DNA from: an uncultured Lachnospiraceae bacterium
GTDB lineage: Bacteria; Bacillota; Clostridia; Lachnospirales; Lachnospiraceae
NCBI GenBank assembly: GCA_910589265.1
Contig: CAJUTQ010000039.1
Span: 29,866 to 93,865 of the forward strand
DNA: 64,000 nucleotides
Direction: 5' to 3'
In this document: positions 42,708-50,995 of the stretch, piece after piece
How the letters are laid out: the number at the start of each line of letters is the position of its first letter
Position numbering within the stretch: position 1 is the first letter of the stretch
Position numbers and translations under genes: made by a program
The notes under the pieces: model-generated
Told to the model about the DNA's origin: nothing
The model's input: the letters and a program-made list of their open reading frames with translations, nothing else
Database searches by the model: none

Positions 42708-43187
42708 ATGAACATTACCCTAGTTACTGTAGGAAAAATAAAAGAAACCTATTTAAGGGACGCCCTGCACGAATATAAGAAACGTTTGACCAAGTATTGC
42801 CATATAAAGATAATAGAAGTGGCAGATGAGAAAGTATTGGAAAACGCCAGTGAGAAGGAGAAGGAAAAAGCAAAGGAAAAAGAAGGAGAAGGCATTTTAA
42901 AAAGTTTAAAAGAGGAAGCATTTATTATTACATTGGAAATTCAAGGAGAAATGTTAGATTCCGTGGAATTGGCAGAGAAAATGCAGAGTCTTTTTGTGAA
43001 TGGATACAGCCATATCCAATTTGTCATTGGAGGTTCCCTTGGACTAAGCAAAAGTGTAATAAAAAAAGGGAATTTACACCTAAGTTTTTCTAAAATGACC
43101 TTTCCCCATCAGCTTATGAGGGTTTTGCTTTTGGAACAGATTTATAGAGGATTTCGGATTATCCATGGGGAACCTTATCATAAGTGA
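42708..43187 (+). CDS. rlmH: 23S rRNA (pseudouridine1915-N3)-methyltransferase RlmH
   Basis: 159 residues, the normal SPOUT methyltransferase size. MNITLVTVGKIKETYLRDALHEY opens it, the SAM knot reads IQFVIGGSLGLSKSV near 105-118, and the end LRVLLLEQIYRGFRIIHGEPYHK-like motif is the family signature (here RVLLLEQIYRGFRI then HGEPYHK). It methylates pseudouridine in helix 69 of the large subunit. Last gene of the plus-strand run; a hairpin follows at 43411. Confidence 0.96.
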   Translation: MNITLVTVGKIKETYLRDALHEYKKRLTKYCHIKIIEVADEKVLENASEKEKEKAKEKEGEGILKSLKEEAFIITLEIQGEMLDSVELAEKMQSLFVNGYSHIQFVIGGSLGLSKSVIKKGNLHLSFSKMTFPHQLMRVLLLEQIYRGFRIIHGEPYHK

Positions 43188-43410
43188 GGGAGGAAGAGTA
43201 TATGATTAACCGCAAAGGATCTGATTTATGAAAGGATGGATACGATCAGAGCGTAAGTATGATGCTATTCTTGCTACGTATTCCTTCCACTATCTGACAG
43301 AGGATAGGAAAATTCATTTTTTCTTGGTCTCTTTTCCTTAAGAGGCACTAGACAGAAGAAAGGATAATAAGGACTATTTTATTATCGAGAAGGGGCAATG
43401 TTATAGGCAG

Positions 43411-43433
43411 GGCAGATTTATGTTCTGCCTTTC
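43411..43433 (+). terminator. Terminator after rlmH
   Basis: GGCAGA (43411-43416) pairs with TCTGCC (43424-43429) and is followed by a T-rich tail. Confidence 0.5.
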
Positions 43434-43462
43434 TTGTAATTTGTCAGAAAACTGTATATAAT
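43434..43462 (+). promoter_or_regulatory. Promoter of the Rpn-like pseudogene
   Basis: TTGTAA (43434-43439), a 17-bp spacer and TATAAT (43457-43462). Confidence 0.45.
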
Positions 43463-43495
43463 AAATAAAAAGAAAAATAAGGCATTGGTATAAAA

Positions 43496-44335
43496 ATGAA
43501 AAGCATAGAATACACACAGCAAACAGAAACAAATTGGGAAGAGCTAAGTATATCCAATGATTTTCTATTTGGGAAGGTCATGCAAAATCCAGAATTATGC
43601 AGAGAATTGCTCCAGAGAATTTTGCCAGATTTAAAGATACATAGGATTGAATATCCAGAATTGCAAAAGAGTATCAAGTCAGATATGGATGCCAGGAGTG
43701 TCCGATTGGATGTATATGTGATGGATAACAGAGAAATTGTTTATGATATAGAAATGCAGATAAGGGATACGAAAGAACTGCCAAAGAGAAGCCGCTATTA
43801 CCAAGGCATGATGGATTTGCAAATAATTGATAAAGGAGAGTACTACAAAAAGTTAAACAAAAGTTATATTATATTTATTTGTCTGTTTGACGTATATGGA
43901 AAAGGAAGACATAGGTATACCTTTGAAAATATGTGCAAAGAGGATAAAAGTATTTCAATGGGAGATGATACAGCAAAAATATTTCTAAATGCAAAAGGGA
44001 CAATGAATGATATCAGTACGGAGTGAAAGGCATTTTTAGATTATGTAGAAGGGAAGAAGACCAAAGATTCCTATGTAGAGAAATTAGAAGAGGCTGTAAA
44101 AGAGGCAAAAAGAAACAGAGAATGGAGGCACGAGTATATGACATTGTTGATGAGAGATCAGGAGAATTTGGAAAAAGGCAGAGAAGAGGGAAGAGAGGAG
44201 GGAAGAGAACAAGGAATTTTAGGAATGATATCAGTTTTAAGAGATTTGCATATACCAGACAATACTATATTAGAAAAGCTGCAAGAGAAGTTTTTGTTTT
44301 CAAAGGAAGAGGCGCAAGAGTATTTAAATCATTGA
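43496..44335 (+). pseudogene. Rpn-family PD-(D/E)XK nuclease / putative transposase, interrupted by an in-frame TGA
   Basis: Read through one TGA at 44024-44026, the frame gives 280 codons with the full family layout. ISNDFLFGKVMQNPELCREL opens it, and the nuclease core is VRLDVYVMDNREIVYDIEMQ (Asp and ExQ catalytic pattern). After the stop it continues KAFLDYVEGKKTKDSYVEKL, an REWRHEYMTLL segment, a KGREEGREEGREQG repeat and a C-terminal helix. The family usually has a Leu codon (TTA) at this site, so one T-to-G change explains the break. Such genes are widespread in Lachnospiraceae genomes and are linked to horizontal spread. The 176-residue fragment retains the nuclease core and might still be made. 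Confidence 0.85.
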
Positions 44336-44492
44336 ATTTTGGGAGGTGGAAGTGCAGAGAAAGAATAGGACCTACAAGTTCTATTTTTTTTAAATTTTTC
44401 CATTTAGGTACTTGAAAAGATAAAAAGAATGGAATATCATAAGAGATGAAACACGTTCACAAATTATTTTGATAGAAAAGGTAGGTAAAAAC

Positions 44493-44699
44493 ATGAATAA
44501 AAGAGGAGCAGATGAAGTAGTATACACAGAGACAGACGGATATGGAAAATATATTTGTCCCTGCGGTTATGTATATGATGAAGCAGAAGGTGATCCAGAA
44601 AATGGAATCGAGCCTGGGACAAAGTGGTCTGAGATTCCTGAAGATTGGTTATGCCCAGTGTGTGCTTTGCCCAAATCAGATTTTGTAAAAGAAGATTGA
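44493..44699 (+). CDS. Rubredoxin with an atypical first metal motif
   Basis: 68 residues. The second iron knuckle LCPVCALPKSDF is canonical, as are VYDEAEGDPENGIEPGTKW and the aromatic core. The first knuckle reads ICPCGYVYD, that is CxCG, where almost all rubredoxins have CxxCG. The DNA (TGT CCC TGC) shows this is not a frameshift. It carries single electrons in the cytoplasm, probably for the nitroreductase encoded 88 bp downstream or for oxygen/peroxide reduction. The ATG at 44493 (preceded by AGGTAGG) is used instead of the upstream TTG. Confidence 0.9.
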   Translation: MNKRGADEVVYTETDGYGKYICPCGYVYDEAEGDPENGIEPGTKWSEIPEDWLCPVCALPKSDFVKED

Positions 44700-44704
44700 G
44701 TAAT

Positions 44705-44734
44705 AAAAACGGGAAGCAAATGCTTCCCGTTTTT
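44705..44734 (+). terminator. Terminator after rubredoxin
   Basis: A perfect 14-bp inverted repeat (44705-44718 with 44721-44734) flanked by A- and T-runs; it could also act on the minus strand. Confidence 0.85.
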
Positions 44735-44787
44735 ACAGAACGTCTGTACTGTTTTTATATTGACATATAGGAAAGAGAGGAAAAAGG

Positions 44788-45657
44788 ATGGATTATAAAA
44801 ATCTGATTACAACAAAATTTGCTGTTCGAGATTATAAAGAAAAAGAAGTAGATCAAAAAACAATGAAGGCTATCCAGGAATATGCTAGGAAGGGAGAGAG
44901 ACTTATTCCAGATATTGAAGTGGATATCCGTTTTATGGGAGAGAAGGAAGTTTACACACAGCTAGACGGGTTTGCAGGCTATCAGGGAAATTTGATTAAA
45001 GGTCCCCATTATATGATTGTCCTGTCAGAGAAGAAAGAATATGCTGTAGAAAATGGGGGATATATTGGCGAGGAGGTTAGCTTAAAAGCCCATGAATTAG
45101 GGGTTGATTCCTGCTGGATTACATTTTCTGATAGCAAAACAGTCATTGAAAAGCTGAATATTGTGACAGATAAAGAAGTAGTAGCCCTTCTTGTGTTAGG
45201 ATATGGAAAGGGAAAGGCGCAAAAAACCATTTTAGGGAAGGTGAAAACAGGAGGAAATTATACAAAGGCGGATATGTCTGTGAAAAGTTCTTATTCAAAC
45301 AAAAGGCTTCCCATTGAGGAAATGGTTTATATGGGAGAATGGGAGAAAAAAGCAACAGTAGATGAATTGCTAGACAGAGCCCTTTATGAACCTTTAAGCT
45401 GCGCCACAATGGCGCCTTCAACATTGAGTAGACAACCTTGGAGATTTATTATTGATGGAGGAAAAGTAATTTTAGCTTTAAGGAAAGAAGAAGGCATTCA
45501 ACCTTATGAAGAAAAAATTGACGCTGGTATTGTTATGTTATACTTTGAAGTAGTTGTAGAACAGACTCTTTGTAAGATGAAATGGCAGTTAGGCTCTGTT
45601 GAAAACCAGTATGGAGTGCCAGAGGAATATGAAATTGTTGCTGTTTGCAATATGTAA
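44788..45657 (+). CDS. Nitroreductase-family flavoprotein (TM1586-like)
   Basis: 289 residues with two nitroreductase-like halves: ITTKFAVRDYKEKEV opens the first (FMN phosphate-binding Arg), GYIGEEVSLKAHELGVDSCWI contributes the central helix, and MAPSTLSRQPWRFII near 212-226 is the FMN-binding motif of the second half. This single-chain pseudo-dimer arrangement occurs in the TM1586 group. It would use FMN and NAD(P)H or rubredoxin to reduce an unknown substrate. It follows rubredoxin, but with a terminator between them. Confidence 0.85.
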   Translation: MDYKNLITTKFAVRDYKEKEVDQKTMKAIQEYARKGERLIPDIEVDIRFMGEKEVYTQLDGFAGYQGNLIKGPHYMIVLSEKKEYAVENGGYIGEEVSLKAHELGVDSCWITFSDSKTVIEKLNIVTDKEVVALLVLGYGKGKAQKTILGKVKTGGNYTKADMSVKSSYSNKRLPIEEMVYMGEWEKKATVDELLDRALYEPLSCATMAPSTLSRQPWRFIIDGGKVILALRKEEGIQPYEEKIDAGIVMLYFEVVVEQTLCKMKWQLGSVENQYGVPEEYEIVAVCNM

Positions 45658-45668
45658 GAAGAACAGAG

Positions 45669-46127
45669 ATGGTCAAACAGTATAAAAAGATGGAGACAGA
45701 CATAGGTCCTTTAACTCTCTGTGCTAATGATAAAGGAATGACCCATGTCTTCTTTGGATGGAAAGAAGGACAGGAAGAAGAACAAAATTTTTTCCTGACA
45801 AAGGCAGCCTTAGAAATAGAGGAATATTTAAAAGGAGAGAGGAAGCATTTTACCCTCCCTCTATTTCCAAAGGGTACACCCTTTCAGGAAAGAGTATGGG
45901 ATGCTTTAAGGGAAATTCCTTATGGAGAGACGAGGACATATAGTGATATTGCCAAAAGGATTGGAAAACCAAAAGCATATCGGGCCGTAGGAATGGCTAA
46001 TCATAGAAATCCCCTATCCATCCTTATTCCCTGCCACAGGGTAATTGGCGCAGATGGAAGTCTTGTTGGGTATGGAGGAGGAACTGCTATAAAGGAATAT
46101 TTGCTAGAGCTGGAAAAGGGAAATTAA
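45669..46127 (+). CDS. ogt: Methylated-DNA--protein-cysteine methyltransferase
   Basis: 152 residues. The alkyl-acceptor motif ILIPCHRVIG is at about 118-127, preceded by the helix-turn-helix GETRTYSDIAKRIGKPKAYRAVG and followed by the VGYGGG strand. It removes O6-alkyl groups from guanine in a suicide reaction. The ATG at 45669 is chosen; a frame starting with TTG at 45645 overlaps the previous gene and has no better ribosome binding site. Its stop codon overlaps that of the convergent NuoE-like gene. Confidence 0.95.
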   Translation: MVKQYKKMETDIGPLTLCANDKGMTHVFFGWKEGQEEEQNFFLTKAALEIEEYLKGERKHFTLPLFPKGTPFQERVWDALREIPYGETRTYSDIAKRIGKPKAYRAVGMANHRNPLSILIPCHRVIGADGSLVGYGGGTAIKEYLLELEKGN

Positions 46128-46600
46128 AGAGAAGAGAGATTATGGAGGAGTTCTTTTAATCTTTCTTTTGTTACCCCATGAAAGACTTTTCCATCTACCA
46201 TAAGATTCGGCCCCTTTTTACAATGCTTCATACAGCACTGGGTTGTTAAATAAATACGCTGATCCTTTGTCACTTGATTTGTCTTTATGTGAAGGAGATC
46301 TTGGAGTTCTTTTTGTATTTCTAAAGAACCTTTTAATGTACAGCAAGGGCCAGTGCAAACCCTTATTTCATGCTGGAAGCTTTCTTCTTTTAAGCTGGGA
46401 TATCTTTTGATAATAGTAGAAATTAGGGCAGGGGATGTGTTCATACATAAAGCTGCCCTTTCCTGAAAGTCTTTGGGAATGCAGCCAATGGATTCTTGTA
46501 TTTCCCGAAGAAGGGCTACAATATCTTCTTGGGAAGGATTTTTTATCTGGGCATAGTAGGTGAACATCTCTTCCCAGAATGTCTCATTGTTTTTGTTCAT
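46124..46600 (-). CDS. NuoE-like [2Fe-2S] thioredoxin-fold protein, standalone
   Basis: 158 residues of the NADH dehydrogenase 24-kDa subunit / HydC family. Helices near the start include IVALLREIQESIGCIPKDFQE. The cluster ligands are CTGPCC (about 95-100) and TTQCCMKHCKKGPNLMVDG (about 125-143), giving the usual C-x4-C ... C-x3-C pattern. Normally this subunit works with NuoF-type flavoprotein and hydrogenase or formate dehydrogenase genes; none is nearby. It has its own promoter. Confidence 0.85.
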   Translation of the reverse strand: MNKNNETFWEEMFTYYAQIKNPSQEDIVALLREIQESIGCIPKDFQERAALCMNTSPALISTIIKRYPSLKEESFQHEIRVCTGPCCTLKGSLEIQKELQDLLHIKTNQVTKDQRIYLTTQCCMKHCKKGPNLMVDGKVFHGVTKERLKELLHNLSSL

Positions 46601-46634
46601 ATATACACCTCTTTTTATTCAAGTAAGAGATTAT

Positions 46635-46662
46635 ATTATATCATTTTTGTATTGAAAATCAA
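46635..46662 (-). promoter_or_regulatory. Promoter of the NuoE-like gene
   Basis: Minus-strand TTGATT (46662-46657), a 16-bp spacer and TATAAT (46640-46635), 35 bp upstream of the start codon. Confidence 0.55.
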
Positions 46663-46686
46663 GGCTAGAAATAGAATGAAAGATGA

Positions 46687-46719
46687 ATGGGCGCTTGTAT
46701 ATGTATTCCAAGCGCCCAT
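46687..46719 (-). terminator. Hairpin ending the ABC transporter operon
   Basis: A perfect 11-bp GC-rich inverted repeat (46687-46697 with 46709-46719), 25 bp past the permease stop on the minus strand; the U-tail is weak. Confidence 0.55.
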
Positions 46720-46743
46720 ATAAGTTCTATTCAAAGAGTACTT

Positions 46744-47541
46744 TCATAAACCTTTGAGATATTTTTTTTCTGCAAAGTTAAGGAGAGAGTAAAGCCCTAT
46801 GGCTATGATGCATAATATGACAATGGACATAATGACCCAGTCTAATTTAAACACTTGGGAGCCATAAATAATTAAATAGCCAAGCCCTCTTCTTGCGGCA
46901 AGAAATTCTCCAATAATGACCCCTACAAGTGCCAAGCCAATATTGACTTTCATGGTACTTAAAAGGACAGGAATAGTGCCTGGGACAACAACCTTTTTCA
47001 GTGCGTCTTTTTTTCCTCCTCCTAGTGTATAGATTAATTTAATTTTATCTTTATCTACATTGGCAAAACCGCTGTATAAACTAATAATAGAACCAAATAC
47101 TGCAACGGAAATACCAGCTACAATAATGGTTCTCACATTGGTGCCCAGCCATACGATAAAAAGGGGGGCAAGGGCAGATTTTGGCAGGCTGTTTAACACA
47201 ACTAAAAATGGATCAAATACTTCATAAATCCGGGGATGGAGCCAGAAAAGCATGGCAGTCCCCATACTGAAAAGAATAATGAGTAAAAAACTAAGAAGGG
47301 TTTCGTAAAGAGTAACCCCTATATGAAGAAGCAAAGAGCCGTCAAATAACATATTCCAAATACAAAGCAAAATGCGGCTTGGACTTGAGAAGAAAAACCC
47401 ATCAATATAATGAAGATTGGTTGCAAGCTCCCAAACCATAAGGAAGGCAATGAGTATAAGAATACGAATCGTTTTTAAAAGTTGTATCTGCCGTTTTTTC
47501 TGCTTAACATATTGTTGCTGAGTAACAGAAACGGAATTCAC
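46744..47541 (-). CDS. ABC transporter permease, NitT/TauT (SsuC) type
   Basis: 265 residues, six membrane segments, with the BPD_transp_1 domain. The EAA loop reads YTLGGGKKDALKKVVVPGTIP near 180-200 and precedes an IGLALVGVIIGEFLAARRGLGYLI strand-helix typical of SsuC/TauC/ThiX permeases. The best start is the GTG at 47541, which overlaps the ATPase stop (GTGA) and has AAGGAG 8 bases upstream; a longer frame starts at 47559. Substrate is unknown: sulfonate, nitrate, taurine and hydroxymethylpyrimidine carriers all share this type. Confidence 0.88.
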   Translation of the reverse strand: MNSVSVTQQQYVKQKKRQIQLLKTIRILILIAFLMVWELATNLHYIDGFFFSSPSRILLCIWNMLFDGSLLLHIGVTLYETLLSFLLIILFSMGTAMLFWLHPRIYEVFDPFLVVLNSLPKSALAPLFIVWLGTNVRTIIVAGISVAVFGSIISLYSGFANVDKDKIKLIYTLGGGKKDALKKVVVPGTIPVLLSTMKVNIGLALVGVIIGEFLAARRGLGYLIIYGSQVFKLDWVIMSIVILCIIAIGLYSLLNFAEKKYLKGL

Positions 47542-48299
47542 GAATTTAACTCCTTCCATAACAAGTTGAAATAATCTTTAAATTCAGGAGCATTCCTAGA
47601 TTCCATAGGAGTCCTGTTTTTGATAGATAAAGTGACAGGAATAATCTTTTTGATTGTTCCTGGCCTTTTTGTCAATACAATAATCTTTTCCCCAAGACTA
47701 ATAGCCTCTGACAAATCATGGGTTACGAGAATGGCTGTTTTATTCTCCTTTTTAATGATACAATAAATATCGTCAGAGACCTTTAATCTTGTCTGGTAGT
47801 CCAGAGCAGAAAAAGGTTCGTCTAATAAGAGGATGTCTGGTTCCAGAGCAAGAGTTCTAATTAAGGCTGCCCTTTGGCGCATACCTCCTGAGAGCTCACT
47901 TGGCTTTTTGTCTTTAAATTTATAAAGTCCGTAAGTGATGAGCATATCATCTACAAGGGCTAAATGGGCCTCATCTAATTTATTTTGAATTTCCAATCCA
48001 AGGAGGATATTTTTGTAAATACTTCGCCATTCAAAAAGATGGTCTTTTTGAAGCATATAGCCAATTTTTGGGTAAGCAATGGTGCCCTTTGGGTTTTCAA
48101 AAGCAATGGTGCCTGTCTCAGGCTCCAGAAGGCCTGCAATAATGGATAGTAAGGTAGATTTGCCACATCCGCTGGGACCTACAATAGAAACAAATTCTCC
48201 TTTTGCAACAGAAAATGAAATATGATGAAGTGCAGAAGTCTCCCCATTCATATTATGGTAAGACAGTCCTACATCTGTTAATTTTAAGATAGAATCCAT
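47538..48299 (-). CDS. ABC transporter ATP-binding protein, NitT/TauT (SsuB) type
   Basis: 253 residues. Walker A is GPSGCGKSTLL near 44, the signature is LSGGMRQRAAL near 140, and Walker B is ILLLDEPFSALDYQ near 160, followed by the H-loop LVTHDLSEAI. It energises the downstream permease, to which it is translationally coupled. The ATG at 48299 (MDSILKLTDVG) is used because the split ribosome binding site directly precedes it; the frame can be extended to 48353 without support. No periplasmic-type binding protein gene is adjacent. Confidence 0.9.
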   Translation of the reverse strand: MDSILKLTDVGLSYHNMNGETSALHHISFSVAKGEFVSIVGPSGCGKSTLLSIIAGLLEPETGTIAFENPKGTIAYPKIGYMLQKDHLFEWRSIYKNILLGLEIQNKLDEAHLALVDDMLITYGLYKFKDKKPSELSGGMRQRAALIRTLALEPDILLLDEPFSALDYQTRLKVSDDIYCIIKKENKTAILVTHDLSEAISLGEKIIVLTKRPGTIKKIIPVTLSIKNRTPMESRNAPEFKDYFNLLWKELNS

Positions 48300-48371
48300 A
48301 AAATCACCGTACCTTTCTCTGCTCTGCAGATAAGATGCATCTGTATGATGCATATAATAATGTATGCAATA

Positions 48372-48451
48372 TTGAAATCATTGTGAAAGTATGCTAATAT
48401 GTTTTTGTTTATTAGGAGGGCAGCTTGCTGACAGGGGCTGCCCATATTTTT
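48372..48451 (+). promoter_or_regulatory. argH promoter and attenuator-like leader hairpin
   Basis: TTGAAA (48372-48377), a 17-bp spacer and TAATAT (48395-48400) place the transcript start near 48407. Only about 11 bases later GGGCAGC (48418-48424) pairs with GCTGCCC (48437-48443), followed by ATATTTTT, a complete intrinsic terminator upstream of argH. AGGAGGG and a TTG at 48425 overlap the hairpin. Confidence 0.6.
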
Positions 48452-48501
48452 CATAAAAGTAAGGAAAATATAGGACTTGTAGCAGAGAAAGGGGAAAGAT
48501 T

Positions 48502-49890
48502 ATGGCCCAATTATGGGGAGGACGGTTTACAAAAGAAACAGATAAAATGGTGTATGCATTTAACGCTTCCATTTCCTTTGATCAAGTCTTGTACAAACAA
48601 GATATTCAAGGGAGCATTGCTCATGCCATGATGTTAGCTAGGCAAGGAATTTTGACAGAGAAAGAACATCGTTTAATAGAAGAAGGCTTAAAGGAAATTT
48701 TAAGAGAGATAGAATGTGGAGAATTAAACATTACAGAAGAATTTGAAGATATTCACAGTTTTGTGGAAGCAAACTTAATAAACAAAATTGGAGAAGCAGG
48801 TAAGAAACTCCATACAGGAAGAAGCAGAAATGACCAGGTTGCTTTGGACATGAAATTGTATACGAAAATACAAGTAGAAAAAATGGATGGATTATTAAAG
48901 GAGCTTCTTTTTGTTCTTCTAACCATTATGAAGGAACATCTCCACACATATATGCCTGGGTTTACCCATTTACAAAAAGCGCAGCCCACCACATTGGCCC
49001 ATCACATGGGAGCTTATTTTGAAATGTTTAAAAGGGATAGACACCGTCTGAAAGGCTGTTTGAAAAGAATGGATGAATGTCCTCTGGGAGCTGGGGCTCT
49101 GGCAGGAACCACCTATCCTTTGGACAGGGAATATACAGCTAAAATTTTAGGATTTGAAAGACCTACCTTAAATAGTATGGATTCTGTGTCAGACAGAGAC
49201 TATTTGATAGAACTCCTTTCTCACCTTTCCATTATTATGATGCATTTAAGCCGTTTTTGTGAGGAAATCATTTTATGGAATTCTAATGAATATCAATTTA
49301 TAGAGTTGGACGACGCATATGCAACAGGCAGTAGTATTATGCCTCAGAAGAAAAATCCAGATATTGGAGAGCTAGTACGGGGAAAGACAGGGAGAGTGTA
49401 TGGCGCTTTACTTTCTTTACTGACAACAATGAAAGGCATTCCCCTGGCATATAATAAAGATATGCAGGAAGATAAGGAAATGGCTTTTGACGGAATAGAT
49501 ACAGTACAAAACTGTATTGCCCTGTTCACAGGGATGTTAAAAACAGTAAAATGGAAAAAAGAAAGGATGGAAGAGAGCGCAAAGAAAGGCTTTTCCAATG
49601 CTACCGATGCTGCCGACTACTTGGTCAAAAAAGGAGTTCCCTTCAGGGACGCTCATGAAATTGTTGGCAGACTTGTGCTTTATTGTATGGACAAGGGGGG
49701 CGCCATTGATGATCTTTCCATGGAAGAATTTCATAGGGTGAGTCCTATTTTTGAACAGGATATCTTTGAGGCAGTAAGTTTAAAAGCATGTGTGGAAAGA
49801 AGATGTACCTTAGGTGCTCCTGGAAAAGAAGCTATGGAAAAAGTAATAAGTATTTACGAAACATATTTTGAGGAGGAAGCTTTGTTATGA
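48502..49890 (+). CDS. argH: Argininosuccinate lyase
   Basis: 462 residues. WGGRFTKETDKMVYAFNAS opens it, HTGRSRNDQVALD near 108 and TYPLDREYTAK follow, and the mobile catalytic loop GSSIMPQKKNPD near 278-289 carries the catalytic Ser. It cleaves argininosuccinate to arginine and fumarate, the last step of arginine synthesis. argG and other arg genes are not in the window. The last 4 bases overlap the asd start (ATGA). Confidence 0.97.
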   Translation: MAQLWGGRFTKETDKMVYAFNASISFDQVLYKQDIQGSIAHAMMLARQGILTEKEHRLIEEGLKEILREIECGELNITEEFEDIHSFVEANLINKIGEAGKKLHTGRSRNDQVALDMKLYTKIQVEKMDGLLKELLFVLLTIMKEHLHTYMPGFTHLQKAQPTTLAHHMGAYFEMFKRDRHRLKGCLKRMDECPLGAGALAGTTYPLDREYTAKILGFERPTLNSMDSVSDRDYLIELLSHLSIIMMHLSRFCEEIILWNSNEYQFIELDDAYATGSSIMPQKKNPDIGELVRGKTGRVYGALLSLLTTMKGIPLAYNKDMQEDKEMAFDGIDTVQNCIALFTGMLKTVKWKKERMEESAKKGFSNATDAADYLVKKGVPFRDAHEIVGRLVLYCMDKGGAIDDLSMEEFHRVSPIFEQDIFEAVSLKACVERRCTLGAPGKEAMEKVISIYETYFEEEALL

Positions 49891-50972
49891 AAGAGAAATT
49901 AAAAGTCGGTATTTTAGGCGCAACAGGAATGGTAGGGCAGCGATTTATTACATTACTGGAAAATCATCCATGGTTTGAGGTGACAACCATTGCTGCAAGT
50001 GAAAGAAGTCAAGGAAAGACGTATGAGGAAGCTGTTGGGGAACGATGGAAGATGACAACGCCTATGCCAGAGAATGTGAAAAAGAAAGTGGTTATGAATG
50101 TAAATGAGGCGAAAGAAGTGGCAAAAACGGTAGATTTTGTGTTCAGTGCTGTAGATATGGAGAAAGAAAGAATCCGAACAATCGAAGATCTATATGCAAA
50201 GACAGAAACGCCTGTCGTGTCTAACAACAGTGCCCACAGGTGGACGAAGGACGTGCCAATGATTATTCCAGAAGTCAACCCAGAACATGCAAAAGTCATA
50301 GAATATCAGAAAAAACGCTTAGGTACAACAAAGGGATTTGTAGCTGTAAAACCAAATTGTTCTATTCAAAGTTATGCTCCTGTTATATATGCGTGGAAAG
50401 AGTTTGAACCCTATGAAGTTTTGGCAACAACCTATCAGGCAATATCTGGGGCAGGAAAGACATGGAAAGACTGGCCGGAAATGGTAGGTAATCTTATTCC
50501 TTACATTGGAGGAGAAGAAGAAAAGAGTGAGGAAGAGCCTTTGCGCATATATGGAAAAATAGAAGAGGGAGAAATTGTAAAGGCAGCAGTACCAGTGATA
50601 ACAACCCAATGTATCCGAGTTCCTGTTTTAAACGGACATACAGCGGCAGTGTTTGTAAAATTTAGAAAAAAACCTTCCAAGGAAGAACTCATTGAGAGAA
50701 TACGTTCTTTTAGGGGAGTACCCCAAGAAAGAGAACTGCCCAGCGCCCCTAAACAGTTTATACAATATTTAGAAGAAGATAACAGACCTCAGGTAACAAT
50801 GGACGTAGATTATGAAAATGGAATGGGTATTTCTATTGGAAGGCTTAGAGAAGATAAAATATACGACTATAAATTTGTAGGTTTATCCCATAATACTGTG
50901 CGAGGAGCAGCAGGAGGGGCAATCTTGTGCGCAGAACTTCTAAAAGATTTGGGATATATTGAGAAAAAATAG
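49887..50972 (+). CDS. asd: Aspartate-semialdehyde dehydrogenase (archaeal/fungal-type)
   Basis: 361 residues. The NADP motif GILGATGMVGQRFI is at residues 8-21, the nucleophilic Cys is in VAVKPNCSIQSY near 154, and the acid-base His is in RVPVLNGHTAAVFV near 250. Length and motif spacing match the archaeal/fungal subclass rather than the E. coli type. It reduces aspartyl phosphate to the semialdehyde, the branch point to lysine (and diaminopimelate), threonine and methionine. Translationally coupled to argH. Confidence 0.95.
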   Translation: MKEKLKVGILGATGMVGQRFITLLENHPWFEVTTIAASERSQGKTYEEAVGERWKMTTPMPENVKKKVVMNVNEAKEVAKTVDFVFSAVDMEKERIRTIEDLYAKTETPVVSNNSAHRWTKDVPMIIPEVNPEHAKVIEYQKKRLGTTKGFVAVKPNCSIQSYAPVIYAWKEFEPYEVLATTYQAISGAGKTWKDWPEMVGNLIPYIGGEEEKSEEEPLRIYGKIEEGEIVKAAVPVITTQCIRVPVLNGHTAAVFVKFRKKPSKEELIERIRSFRGVPQERELPSAPKQFIQYLEEDNRPQVTMDVDYENGMGISIGRLREDKIYDYKFVGLSHNTVRGAAGGAILCAELLKDLGYIEKK

Positions 50973-50995
50973 GAAGGAAAAGGCTTATAGAATCC

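Larger units (their letters stand above)
43188..43495. other. Intergenic region without a gene
   Basis: 308 bp. I see no coding frame with translation signals. It contains a terminator-like hairpin (43411-43429) and a promoter (43434-43462) for the following pseudogene; the first 200 bp look like unconserved spacer. Confidence 0.6.

Noticed and set aside
44024..44026. TGA as selenocysteine or programmed read-through
   Set aside because: The family pattern has Leu here, no catalytic role fits Sec, and no SECIS-like hairpin is evident just downstream.
48300..48501. TPP riboswitch in front of the NitT/TauT-type transporter
   Set aside because: The conserved CTGAGA and ACCTGA-type boxes are not present on the minus strand.
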